From GCA-2861595 sp035536185 (lineage in GTDB: Bacteria > Actinomycetota > Acidimicrobiia > Acidimicrobiales > GCA-2861595), in contig DATLOM010000025.1 in assembly GCA_035536185.1 (NCBI GenBank), forward strand, positions 1 to 49,719: DNA of 49,719 nt, given 5' to 3'. Positions 41,844 to 48,984 of this stretch are shown one piece after another; positions within the stretch are counted from its first letter, which is position 1, and every line of letters begins with the position of its first letter. The notes beneath the pieces are model-generated. The model saw only the letters and a list, made by a program, of their open reading frames with translations. It was not told the origin of the DNA and did no database searches. The position numbers and the translations under genes were made by a program.

Positions 41844-42907
41844 GCCGGCGCCGGCTCGGGGAGGGGCGCCGGCTCCGGACGGAGCTCGAGGTAGATCGCC
41901 TTGGCCGCGCCGAGGAGGGGCACGGCGAGAAGAGCCCCGACCACTCCCCCGGCGGAGACGCCGATCAAGGCGGCCGTCATGGTGGCCGGAGGTGACAGCT
42001 TGACGGCCTGGCCCACCAGCAGGGGGCCGAGCACGTGGTTCTCGATCTGGAGGTAGACCACGAAGATGGCCGCGCAGGCCAGTCCCGTTCCTGCGCCCTG
42101 GGTGAGCCCGAGGAGCACGAACGGGATCCCCCCGGCCGCCCCGCCTATCTGGGGCACGAGATCCCACACGGCCACCCATGCCGCGGCCAACGGGCTGAGC
42201 GGTACCCCGAGCACCAGGCCGGCGCTCAGGACGACCAGTCCCGCCACCCCCGCCACGAGAAGCGAACCGGCGACGTAGCGCCCCACGACGCTGTAGGTCA
42301 GCAGCGCCATCCGGTCGGCCCGTTCCCGGCGAGCTTCGGGGAGCAGCCTTCGCGCCCCCCTCAGGAGCCGCTCGCCGTCGAGGAGCAGTGAGAAGGCGAA
42401 GAGGAGGGTCAGGACGCCGGCAGCCACCCCGCCGGCCACCGACTGGGCGGCCCGGCGCAGCGGCGAGGCATCGACCGAGAGCCGGTCGGGTAGCTCCCGG
42501 ACCCAGTTCTCGACCTTCCGGGGAGCACCTGCGTCGGCCAGGGCGTTCCCCACCACCGGAAGGTCCTCGAGGTCGGCGACCACCGTCGGCAGCTCCCTTC
42601 CGAGGGCCCCCGCCTGGCGCACGGCCGGCGGGACGAGGAGGAGGCCCAGGGAGGTGACGACAGCGGCGGCGGCAAGGGCCACCACGGCCACGGCATTCGC
42701 CCGGCCCAGGCGCAAGCGGCGTTGGACCAGCACGACCACCGGGTTGAGGGCCAGGGCCAGCAGCGTGCCGATCGCCACTGCGGTGATGGTGCGTGGCACC
42801 GAGCGGGCCAGCCCGGTCGCTGCGACCAGCGCACTGAAGGCAGCCAGGAACACCAGTACCGAACGCCAGTCCAGGTCCACCTCGAGGCTGTCCGGGGCGT
42901 CGGGCAT
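41840..42907 (-). CDS. AI-2E family transporter (first of a divergent pair)
   Basis: A 355-residue polytopic membrane protein of the AI-2E/PerM/TqsA family, with hydrophobic segments at about 16-35, 38-58, 64-85, 160-180, 215-240, 250-275, 285-300 and 320-345. The conserved WDLVPQIGGAAGGIPFVLLG segment and PLLVGQAVKLSP are characteristic. Members export a range of small molecules or ions, so no substrate is assigned. The ATG at 42907 is chosen; open frame upstream is antisense to the next gene. It is back-to-back with a paralogue with 21 bp between start codons and coupled to rnd. Confidence 0.88.
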   Translation of the reverse strand: MPDAPDSLEVDLDWRSVLVFLAAFSALVAATGLARSVPRTITAVAIGTLLALALNPVVVLVQRRLRLGRANAVAVVALAAAAVVTSLGLLLVPPAVRQAGALGRELPTVVADLEDLPVVGNALADAGAPRKVENWVRELPDRLSVDASPLRRAAQSVAGGVAAGVLTLLFAFSLLLDGERLLRGARRLLPEARRERADRMALLTYSVVGRYVAGSLLVAGVAGLVVLSAGLVLGVPLSPLAAAWVAVWDLVPQIGGAAGGIPFVLLGLTQGAGTGLACAAIFVVYLQIENHVLGPLLVGQAVKLSPPATMTAALIGVSAGGVVGALLAVPLLGAAKAIYLELRPEPAPLPEPAPA

Positions 42908-42909
42908 GC

Positions 42910-42928
42910 CGCCGGTACTGTACCGGCG
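42910..42928. promoter_or_regulatory. 19-bp palindrome / shared -10 between divergent transporter genes
   Basis: CGCCGGTACTGTACCGGCG has perfect 9-bp arms around one base. On the plus strand TACTGT (42916-42921) lies seven bases before the ATG at 42929, and on the minus strand TACAGT lies nine bases before the ATG at 42907. Both transcripts would be leaderless, and one palindrome could bind a repressor covering both. Confidence 0.6.
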
Positions 42929-44002
42929 ATGCCAGCGCGTGGGGCTACCCGCCAGCTGCGCATCACGCCCCGTTCGGCCGTGCTCGCCGTGGCCATGTTC
43001 GGTCTCACCCTGCTCCTGCTGCGCGTGGCGGTGGCCTCCCAGCGGGTACTCGGGTGGATGCTGGTGGCAGCCGCCATCGCCGGCCTGCTCCACCCGCTGG
43101 TGGCCCGGCTGGCCAGCCGGCTCCCGCGTGGGCTGGCCGTGCTGCTGGTGGTCGGAGGCTCGGTGGCCACCTTCGGAGGGCTCGGCTACCGGTTGGTGGA
43201 CTCGCTGGTCGCCGAGACGGCCAGGCTTCAGGAGGCGGCCCCGGCTGCCGCGGAACGGATCGAGAGAGACGACCAGATCGGCGAGGTCGCCCGTGACGTC
43301 CGGCTGGCGGAGCGCACCGAGCAGTTCCTGGAGGAGCTCCCGGAGCGGCTTCGGGGGGGGACGCCGGCCGAGGCCATCCGGGCCGCCGCCACCCGCGGCG
43401 TCGCCTACCTGGCGACGGTGGTGCTGTCGATCTTCTTCCTCCTGCACGGCGGCGCGCTGGCCGCCGGCGCCATGCGCCAGATGCACGAGGGCCCCACCCG
43501 TGACCGGGCCCAACGCGTCGCCCTGGCCGCGTTCAACCGGGGCTTCGGCTACGCCCGTGGGAGCCTCCTCATGAGCGCCGGCGCCGGGCTCGTCGCCTAC
43601 GTGGTGGCTCGCGCCGCCCACGTGCCGGGACCGGTACCCCTGGCCCTCTGGGTGGCACTGTGGGACCTGGTACCCATCATCGGCTTCGCCGTCGGGGCCC
43701 TCCCGATCGTCGTCCTCAGCGGGGTGGGCCACACCAGTCGCGGTATCGCCGTCGCCGGTGTCTTGCTCGCCTATCAGGTGCTGGAGGCGCTCGTGATCCA
43801 ACGCCGTGTGGAGCGCCGCTCGATTCGCCTGGGCCCTTTCCTGACGGTCGCCGGCGGCATGGCCGGCCTGGAGCTCTACGGGATCGGAGGGGCTCTGGTG
43901 GCCGTGATGGTCCTGGCCCTGGCCGTGGCCGGCCTGGACGAGCTGGCCTCTACGAATCAGCCCGCCCCCGCGGCCGGCGATGGGGCCGCCGGCGGCGACT
44001 GA
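42929..44002 (+). CDS. AI-2E family transporter (second of a divergent pair)
   Basis: A 357-residue paralogue of the preceding gene with the same order of hydrophobic segments (about 22-42, 47-65, 72-92, 155-175, 210-235, 245-270, 280-300 and 320-345). The family core LWDLVPIIGFAVGALPIVVL and LEALVIQRRVERRSIRLGPF are present. The substrate is unknown. Having two paralogues divergently transcribed from one palindrome suggests that they act together or respond to one signal. The C-terminus is a Pro/Ala/Gly-rich tail. Confidence 0.88.
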   Translation: MPARGATRQLRITPRSAVLAVAMFGLTLLLLRVAVASQRVLGWMLVAAAIAGLLHPLVARLASRLPRGLAVLLVVGGSVATFGGLGYRLVDSLVAETARLQEAAPAAAERIERDDQIGEVARDVRLAERTEQFLEELPERLRGGTPAEAIRAAATRGVAYLATVVLSIFFLLHGGALAAGAMRQMHEGPTRDRAQRVALAAFNRGFGYARGSLLMSAGAGLVAYVVARAAHVPGPVPLALWVALWDLVPIIGFAVGALPIVVLSGVGHTSRGIAVAGVLLAYQVLEALVIQRRVERRSIRLGPFLTVAGGMAGLELYGIGGALVAVMVLALAVAGLDELASTNQPAPAAGDGAAGGD

Positions 44003-44036
44003 ACCGACCATGGACGCCGACGCCCGCGGAAGTGGT

Positions 44037-44042
44037 TACTGT
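44037..44042 (+). promoter_or_regulatory. -10 hexamer of the carbonic-anhydrase-like gene (leaderless)
   Basis: TACTGT, seven bases before the ATG at 44050; the same hexamer and spacing as the transporter gene at 42929. Confidence 0.45.
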
Positions 44043-44049
44043 CGGCGGA

Positions 44050-44595
44050 ATGCCGCTTTTCTCGTTCGAGGGTAAATCGCCCGACATCCACCCCGATGCT
44101 TTCATCGCCCCGACCGCGACCCTTGTGGGAGACGTGGTGGTGGAGGCCGGAGCATCGGTCTGGTACGGCGCCGTCCTCCGCGGTGACTGCGCGCAGGTGA
44201 TCGTGCGGGCCGGCGCCAACGTGCAGGACGGGGCCGTGCTCCACGGCCGTCCCGGCACGGTCACCGAGGTCGGTGCCAACGCCACGGTCGGTCACCTGTG
44301 CCTCGTCCACGGTGCCGTCCTCGGCGAGGGTTGCATGGTCGCCAACGGGTCCACCGTCCTCGACGGCGCCACCATCGGGGCCGGCGCCATGGTGGCGGCC
44401 CACTCGCTGGTCCCGGCCAACTTCGTGATACCTGTCGGCTTCCTCGCCACAGGAGTCCCCACCGAGATCCGCCGCCCGGTAGAGGGATCACCGGGGGAGG
44501 ACTGGGTGCGCACCAATGCCGCCCACTACGCCGAGCTGTCCCAGCGCCACCGCGACGGCCTGGAGCCGATCGACCGCTCCAGCCACCCCGGCTGA
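44050..44595 (+). CDS. Gamma-carbonic anhydrase family protein
   Basis: A 181-residue left-handed beta-helix (hexapeptide-repeat) protein. H65 (VLHGRPG), H82 and H87 (VGHLCLVHGAVL) are the three zinc-binding histidines of gamma-class carbonic anhydrases and match Cam H81, H117 and H122 in order. Repeats run from ATLVGDVVVEAGASVWYGAVL to AGAMVAAHSLVPANFV. Many such proteins have low or no anhydrase activity, so catalysis is not assured. The leaderless start lies 48 bp after the transporter gene. Confidence 0.9.
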   Translation: MPLFSFEGKSPDIHPDAFIAPTATLVGDVVVEAGASVWYGAVLRGDCAQVIVRAGANVQDGAVLHGRPGTVTEVGANATVGHLCLVHGAVLGEGCMVANGSTVLDGATIGAGAMVAAHSLVPANFVIPVGFLATGVPTEIRRPVEGSPGEDWVRTNAAHYAELSQRHRDGLEPIDRSSHPG

Positions 44596-44617
44596 CCCGC
44601 TGGCTCCGGTTGCTTGA

Positions 44618-47600
44618 TCAGCCCCGCGGTACAACCGGGTCGGGCGGGGCGAAGCCCTGGCGCATGGTGTTCTCGCTCACGACCCGCGGATCGAGGAACT
44701 GCAGCAGATAGTCCGGTCCACCGGCCTTCGAGCCGACGCCGGACATCCCGTAGCCCCCGAAGGGCTGGCGGCCGACCACGGCGCCGGTGACGGCCCGGTT
44801 GACGTAGATGTTGCCCCCCCTCAGCTCGGCAGAGGCATAGGCGATGCTCGTCGGTGAGCGGGAGAAGACGCCTCCCGTGAGGGCGTAGTCGGTGTCGTTG
44901 GCGATCTCGACCGCTTCCTCGAGGTCCTTGGCCCGCATCACCGTGAGGACCGGGCCGAATATCTCGTCACGGGCCAGAGGCGAGCCCGGCGACACGTCCC
45001 CCACGATCGTGGGCCCCACGAACCATCCGGGCGAGGGAACGTCGTCGCGCGCCAGCAGGACCTGCCCCTCCGCCGGCGCCCTCTCCACGTGGCCGCGCAC
45101 GCGACCCCACGCCTCCTCGTCGATGACCGGCCCGACCTTCACGGCCATCTCCCGGGGGTGGCCAACCCGTAGCTCGGCGGCATGCCCCACCAGGCGGCGG
45201 ACCAGCTCGTCGTAGACGCTGTCGACGACCACCAGCCTGGACGCCGCCGAGCACTTCTGCCCCGCGTACCCGAAGGCGGAGATGGCGATGGCCGGAACGG
45301 CGTGGTCCAGGTCCGCGTCGGCGTCGACGATCAGCGCGTTCTTGCCGCCCATCTCGGCGATGACCCGCTTCACGTGGCGCTGTCCGTGCCGGGGCACGGC
45401 CGCCGCCTGGTTGATGGCGAGCCCCACGTCCTTGGACCCGGTGAAGGCGATGAGGGACACATCCGGATGCTCCACCAGGCGGGCGCCGACCTCCTCGCCG
45501 AGACCCGGGAGGAAGCCCACCACCCCGGCGGGCAGGCCGGCGGCCTCGAGGGCCTCGATCAGCCGGTAGGCGACGGCCGGCGTCTGCTCGGCCGGCTTGA
45601 GGACCACGGCGTTGCCGGCGACCAGAGCGGCCACGACCATGCCGGTGGGGATGGCCAGCGGGAAGTTCCACGGAGCGATCACCACCCCGACTCCCTTGCC
45701 CTGATAGAGCATCCGGTTCGACTCCCCCGGCGGCGAATCGACCGTGCCGCCCCGGTCGAGGCGCAGCATCTGGCGGCCGTAGTACTCGCAGAAGTCGATG
45801 GCCTCGCAGACGTCCCCGTCGGCCTCCGCCCATGGCTTTCCCGCCTCGAAGACCTCCAGCGCGGCCAGCTCGACCCGGCGAGCCCGCATCCACTCCGCGG
45901 CTCGGAAGAGAACAGCCGCCCGGTCCGCCGCCGGCGCCCGGCGCCACGCCGGCCACGCCCTCAGCGCCGCGGCAACGGCGGCGTCGGCCTCCTCTCGCCC
46001 GCAGGACGCCGACACCGCCACGACCCGTTCGGGATCGCCGGGGTCCACCGACGTGATCGTGCCTCTGGTGTGCAGCCGCTCACCGGCGACGACGGCGGGG
46101 ACGTCGATCGGCCCTCTACCGCCCTCGCCCGGCGCGGCCGCCTCCACCGCGGCAGCGAAGGCGTCCCGGACATCCGCCCGCCGCCACTCCCCCGGCGGCT
46201 CCGGCCGGTACACGCCGGCCTCGGGAGTGGCAAGGAGGGCCCGCACATCCGTAGGCGGGCGGGGCACCGGCGCCTCCGGGTCCGGGAGACGGTCCACCTT
46301 GGGCGGGGCGATGAGCTCCTCGACCTCCCGACCCTCGGCGAAGCGCTGGCGGACGAAGCTCTCGTTGGAGGTGTTCTCCAGGAGTCGCCGCACCAGATAG
46401 GCCATCCCCGGCACCAGCTCGCCGACCGGCGCGTAGATGCGCAGGCGCAGGCCCAGGCGGCGGATGGCGGCCTGCACGGGCTCGGCCATCCCGTAGAGCA
46501 TCTGCAGCTCATAGGCCGTGTCCGGCACGCCGTTGGCGCGGGCGTACGACACGGCGTAGGCCAGCGACCTCAGGTTGTGCGAGCCGAACGCGGCCCGCAC
46601 CGTGGTGTGGTGATCGTGCAACAGGCGGGTGCAGCGCTCGAAGCTGGCATCGGTCTCCTCCTTCTCCTCGAAGACCGGCACCGGCCAGCCTTCGGCCTTG
46701 GCCGTGATCGTCTCGGCGTCCCAGTAGGCCCCCTTCACCAGCCGCACGCTGATCGGGTGGGGCCGGTCGAGACCATGAGCCCAGGCGATCACGTCGGCCA
46801 GGTCGAGCCGGCAGTCCTTCAGGTAGGCCTGCAACACGACGCCGGTGTGCAGGCGGGCCAGGCTCGGTTCCTCCACCAGCGACCTGAACAGCTCGAGGGT
46901 GAGGTCCTTGACGTCGTAGCTCTCCATGTCGAACCAGACGAACGCTCCCTCGTCGGCGGCCCGCCGTAGCAGTGGCATGAGCCGGGAACGGGCCTGGGCC
47001 AGGCCCTCCTCGCGGGTGAGGGGGGCGTACTTGGACGAGAGCGCCGTGGGCTTGATGCTGATGTTGGCGCGGGGCAACGGGCCATGGTGGTCGCGCTCGA
47101 GATGGTCGTCGGGCGCCCACGAGGCCGTCCCGGCCAGCAGCGATCGCAGCATCTCCTCCATGCGGGCGGCATAGCGGTCGGCCTCGGCCTCGGTGACGGT
47201 CTTCTCCCCGAGCAGGTCGACGGTGAAGGCGCTCCCCTGGCGCCACAGCTGGTGGAGCCCGGCCACCGCCTCGCCCGGTCCCTGGCCCACGATGAACTGC
47301 CGGGCCATGCGCTCGATGTTCCGCCGCGCCACCGCCGCGGTGATGCGGTCGCCCAACGGGAGGTGGTCGGCGACATCGATGCCCAGCTCGAGGACCTTCG
47401 GGGCGTCGGTGCCCTCGAAGTACTCGTCGACGTGGCGCAGCACATCGGCGTCACCCGTCGTGGCCGGGAAGACGTCGACGAAGCGGAACAGCTGGGTGCG
47501 GAACGACGGGTGGGCCATGGCGTAGCCGAGCATGCGCTCGCTCCACCACGACATCTTGTAGACGTTGGCCTTCTCGCCCTCGCCGAGGTCGGCGATGGAC

Positions 47601-47641
47601 CGGGCCAGGGCGGTGACGTCGCGTTCCGAGGGCGAAGGCAC
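44618..47641 (-). CDS. putA: Bifunctional proline dehydrogenase / glutamate-semialdehyde dehydrogenase
   Basis: A 1007-residue fused enzyme that oxidises proline to glutamate in two steps. The N-terminal FAD-binding PRODH barrel (about 60-430) includes the ISIKPTALSSKYAPL segment, SVRLVKGAYWDAE and LRIYAPVGELVPGMAYLVRR through LLENTSNESF. The C-terminal aldehyde dehydrogenase (about 500-990) has the general-base-region AEMGGKNALIV and the catalytic Cys in GYAGQKCSAASRLVVV. There is no N-terminal DNA-binding domain, so this is the shorter non-regulatory type. The start is GTG at 47641, coupled closely to the DUF3151 gene upstream. Confidence 0.95.
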   Translation of the reverse strand: MPSPSERDVTALARSIADLGEGEKANVYKMSWWSERMLGYAMAHPSFRTQLFRFVDVFPATTGDADVLRHVDEYFEGTDAPKVLELGIDVADHLPLGDRITAAVARRNIERMARQFIVGQGPGEAVAGLHQLWRQGSAFTVDLLGEKTVTEAEADRYAARMEEMLRSLLAGTASWAPDDHLERDHHGPLPRANISIKPTALSSKYAPLTREEGLAQARSRLMPLLRRAADEGAFVWFDMESYDVKDLTLELFRSLVEEPSLARLHTGVVLQAYLKDCRLDLADVIAWAHGLDRPHPISVRLVKGAYWDAETITAKAEGWPVPVFEEKEETDASFERCTRLLHDHHTTVRAAFGSHNLRSLAYAVSYARANGVPDTAYELQMLYGMAEPVQAAIRRLGLRLRIYAPVGELVPGMAYLVRRLLENTSNESFVRQRFAEGREVEELIAPPKVDRLPDPEAPVPRPPTDVRALLATPEAGVYRPEPPGEWRRADVRDAFAAAVEAAAPGEGGRGPIDVPAVVAGERLHTRGTITSVDPGDPERVVAVSASCGREEADAAVAAALRAWPAWRRAPAADRAAVLFRAAEWMRARRVELAALEVFEAGKPWAEADGDVCEAIDFCEYYGRQMLRLDRGGTVDSPPGESNRMLYQGKGVGVVIAPWNFPLAIPTGMVVAALVAGNAVVLKPAEQTPAVAYRLIEALEAAGLPAGVVGFLPGLGEEVGARLVEHPDVSLIAFTGSKDVGLAINQAAAVPRHGQRHVKRVIAEMGGKNALIVDADADLDHAVPAIAISAFGYAGQKCSAASRLVVVDSVYDELVRRLVGHAAELRVGHPREMAVKVGPVIDEEAWGRVRGHVERAPAEGQVLLARDDVPSPGWFVGPTIVGDVSPGSPLARDEIFGPVLTVMRAKDLEEAVEIANDTDYALTGGVFSRSPTSIAYASAELRGGNIYVNRAVTGAVVGRQPFGGYGMSGVGSKAGGPDYLLQFLDPRVVSENTMRQGFAPPDPVVPRG

Positions 47642-47663
47642 GGACCTTCAGCTCCCGCAGGGC

Positions 47664-48101
47664 TCAGGCCGGCAGGCCCCGCCACTCGGGGTCGAGCTGG
47701 CGGAGGAACTGCGAGCATCTCTCCTCCTCGGCCGCCTCGCCGATGGCGGCGGCGGCCTGGCGGAGCCCCTCCACCGCCCGCAGGAAGCCGCGGTTGGGCT
47801 CACGGCTCCACCGCACGTAGCCGGAGCCCCGCCAGCCGGCCTGGCGCAGCGCGTCAAGCCCCCGGTGGTAGCCGACGCGGAAGCACGCGTAGGCCTCCAC
47901 GTCGTCACGAGCCAGCTCCCCCAGGCGGGCCCACCCGTCCAGGTAGGCGGGGAAGGTGGCCACCACGCCGGCCACGGCATCCCGCCGGCGCTCGGGCGGC
48001 TCGGCCAGCGCCGACTCCAGTCGGGAGGCGGCCTCCGGGGACGGCGGCGGCAGGACCGTCTCGGGCAAGCCGGAGGAGAGCGTGACAGGGGAATCGGGCA
48101 T
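47664..48101 (-). CDS. DUF3151 family protein
   Basis: A 145-residue helical protein. The central sequence (LDGWARLGELARDDVEAYACFRVGYHRGLDALR followed by GWRGSGYVRW and NRGFLRA) is the signature region of DUF3151, a conserved actinobacterial family of unknown function. The ATG at 48101 has a TACGAT hexamer eight bases upstream; open frame beyond this is antisense to the HIT gene. The putA gene lies 22 bp downstream on the same strand, and the two are probably co-transcribed. Confidence 0.85.
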   Translation of the reverse strand: MPDSPVTLSSGLPETVLPPPSPEAASRLESALAEPPERRRDAVAGVVATFPAYLDGWARLGELARDDVEAYACFRVGYHRGLDALRQAGWRGSGYVRWSREPNRGFLRAVEGLRQAAAAIGEAAEEERCSQFLRQLDPEWRGLPA

Positions 48102-48109
48102 GGTCAGCG

Positions 48110-48119
48110 ATCGTAGGCT
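48110..48119. promoter_or_regulatory. Overlapping -10 hexamers of the DUF3151 and HIT genes
   Basis: Plus strand TAGGCT (48114-48119) lies nine bases before the HIT ATG; minus strand TACGAT (48110-48115) lies eight bases before the DUF3151 ATG. The two leaderless promoters share bases in the 27-bp space. Confidence 0.45.
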
Positions 48120-48128
48120 CCCCGCCCC

Positions 48129-48548
48129 ATGCCCGTTGCCTGCACGTTCTGCGCCATCGTGGCCGGCGATGCCGCGGCTCACATCGTGATGGCCGACGAG
48201 ACGGTGGTGGCGTTCCTCGACCAGCGGCCCCTCTTCCCGGGTCACGTGCTGATAGTGCCCCGGGCCCACCACGAAACCCTGCTCGACATTCCCCCTGGTC
48301 TCACCGCCCCGCTGTTCGACAGCGTCCGCCGCGTGGCGGCGGCGGTCACCTCGTCCATGGCCTCGCAGGGCACCTTCGTAGCCATGAACAACGTGGTGAG
48401 CCAGAGCGTCCCCCACCTCCACGTCCACGTCGTCCCCCGCACCAGAGGAGACGGCCTTCGCGGCTTCTTCTGGCCCCGCCAACGTTATCCCTCCGAAGCC
48501 GAGATGGCCGACGTGGCGGGGCGCATTGCCGCCGCGCTCCGTAACTGA
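48129..48548 (+). CDS. HIT family nucleotide hydrolase/transferase
   Basis: A 139-residue histidine-triad protein, a nucleotidyl hydrolase or transferase acting on nucleotide conjugates. Motifs: CTFCAIVAGDAAAHIV, FPGHVLIVPRAHHETLLDI and the active-site triad HLHVHVVPR near residues 98-106. The N-terminal Cys pair (C5, C8) may bind zinc, as in some HIT proteins. The start is leaderless and divergent from the DUF3151-putA operon; the substrate is not evident from sequence. Confidence 0.92.
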   Translation: MPVACTFCAIVAGDAAAHIVMADETVVAFLDQRPLFPGHVLIVPRAHHETLLDIPPGLTAPLFDSVRRVAAAVTSSMASQGTFVAMNNVVSQSVPHLHVHVVPRTRGDGLRGFFWPRQRYPSEAEMADVAGRIAAALRN

Positions 48549-48572
48549 TTCGGCGCCACGTTTTCCCATGTT

Positions 48573-48613
48573 TACAAGGGATTCTCGGCTGATCGTGTCA
48601 CACCCCCCTTGTA
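48573..48613. promoter_or_regulatory. Inverted repeat upstream of the DUF222 remnant
   Basis: TACAAGGG (48573-48580) and CCCTTGTA (48606-48613) are perfect inverted 8-bp arms 25 bases apart. The second arm overlaps a TACGAT hexamer (48612-48617) that lies six bases before the GTG at 48624, so a regulator binding here could control a leaderless transcript. Confidence 0.4.
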
Positions 48614-48623
48614 CGATGTTGGT

Positions 48624-48926
48624 GTGTTGGAGGAGCTGGAAACAGCGATTGACAAGCTGTGCGGGACCGATCCCGCAGTGCTTCGTGACCCGGCCACCAT
48701 CGTCGAGTTGAACCGGTTGATGGCCCGTCTGGATGCCGTCAACACCCGCGCCACCGCGTCGTTCGATACGGCGAGGGAGTGGGAGGCCAGTGGAGCGGGC
48801 TCACAGGCGTGCCGACCTGCGCCGGAAGACTTTCGAGAGGAGGGCTGCGAAAGCGTTCATCCCCGGCTCCGCTCGTGGTCAGTACGTCGCCGTAAAAGGC
48901 CGCGGAAGGACGGAGGTCGAAGGTGA
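48624..48926 (+). pseudogene. Truncated DUF222-HNH (13E12-type) gene
   Basis: The first 50-60 codons from GTG 48624 look like the beginning of a DUF222 protein (VLEELETAIDKLCGTDPAVL, then LNRLMARLDAVNTRATASFD and AREWEASGAGSQA), but similarity ends at about 48800 where the rest of DUF222 and the HNH domain should follow. After that the frame continues in unrelated basic sequence to a stop at 48926. Another frame (to 48945) contains RKTFERRAAKAFIPGSARG, which I cannot place. The pieces look like a recombination or deletion scar beside a complete copy at the other end of the window. Confidence 0.7.
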
Positions 48927-48984
48927 CTTTACGGCGGTGGCATGATCGGGCGGCCGGCGTCAGCGTCCGGCGCGGGACTCAACG

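Noticed and set aside
42908..44011. Very long minus-strand extension of the first AI-2E gene
   Set aside because: It is antisense to the second AI-2E gene and has no transporter features; the ATG at 42907 begins the family homology.
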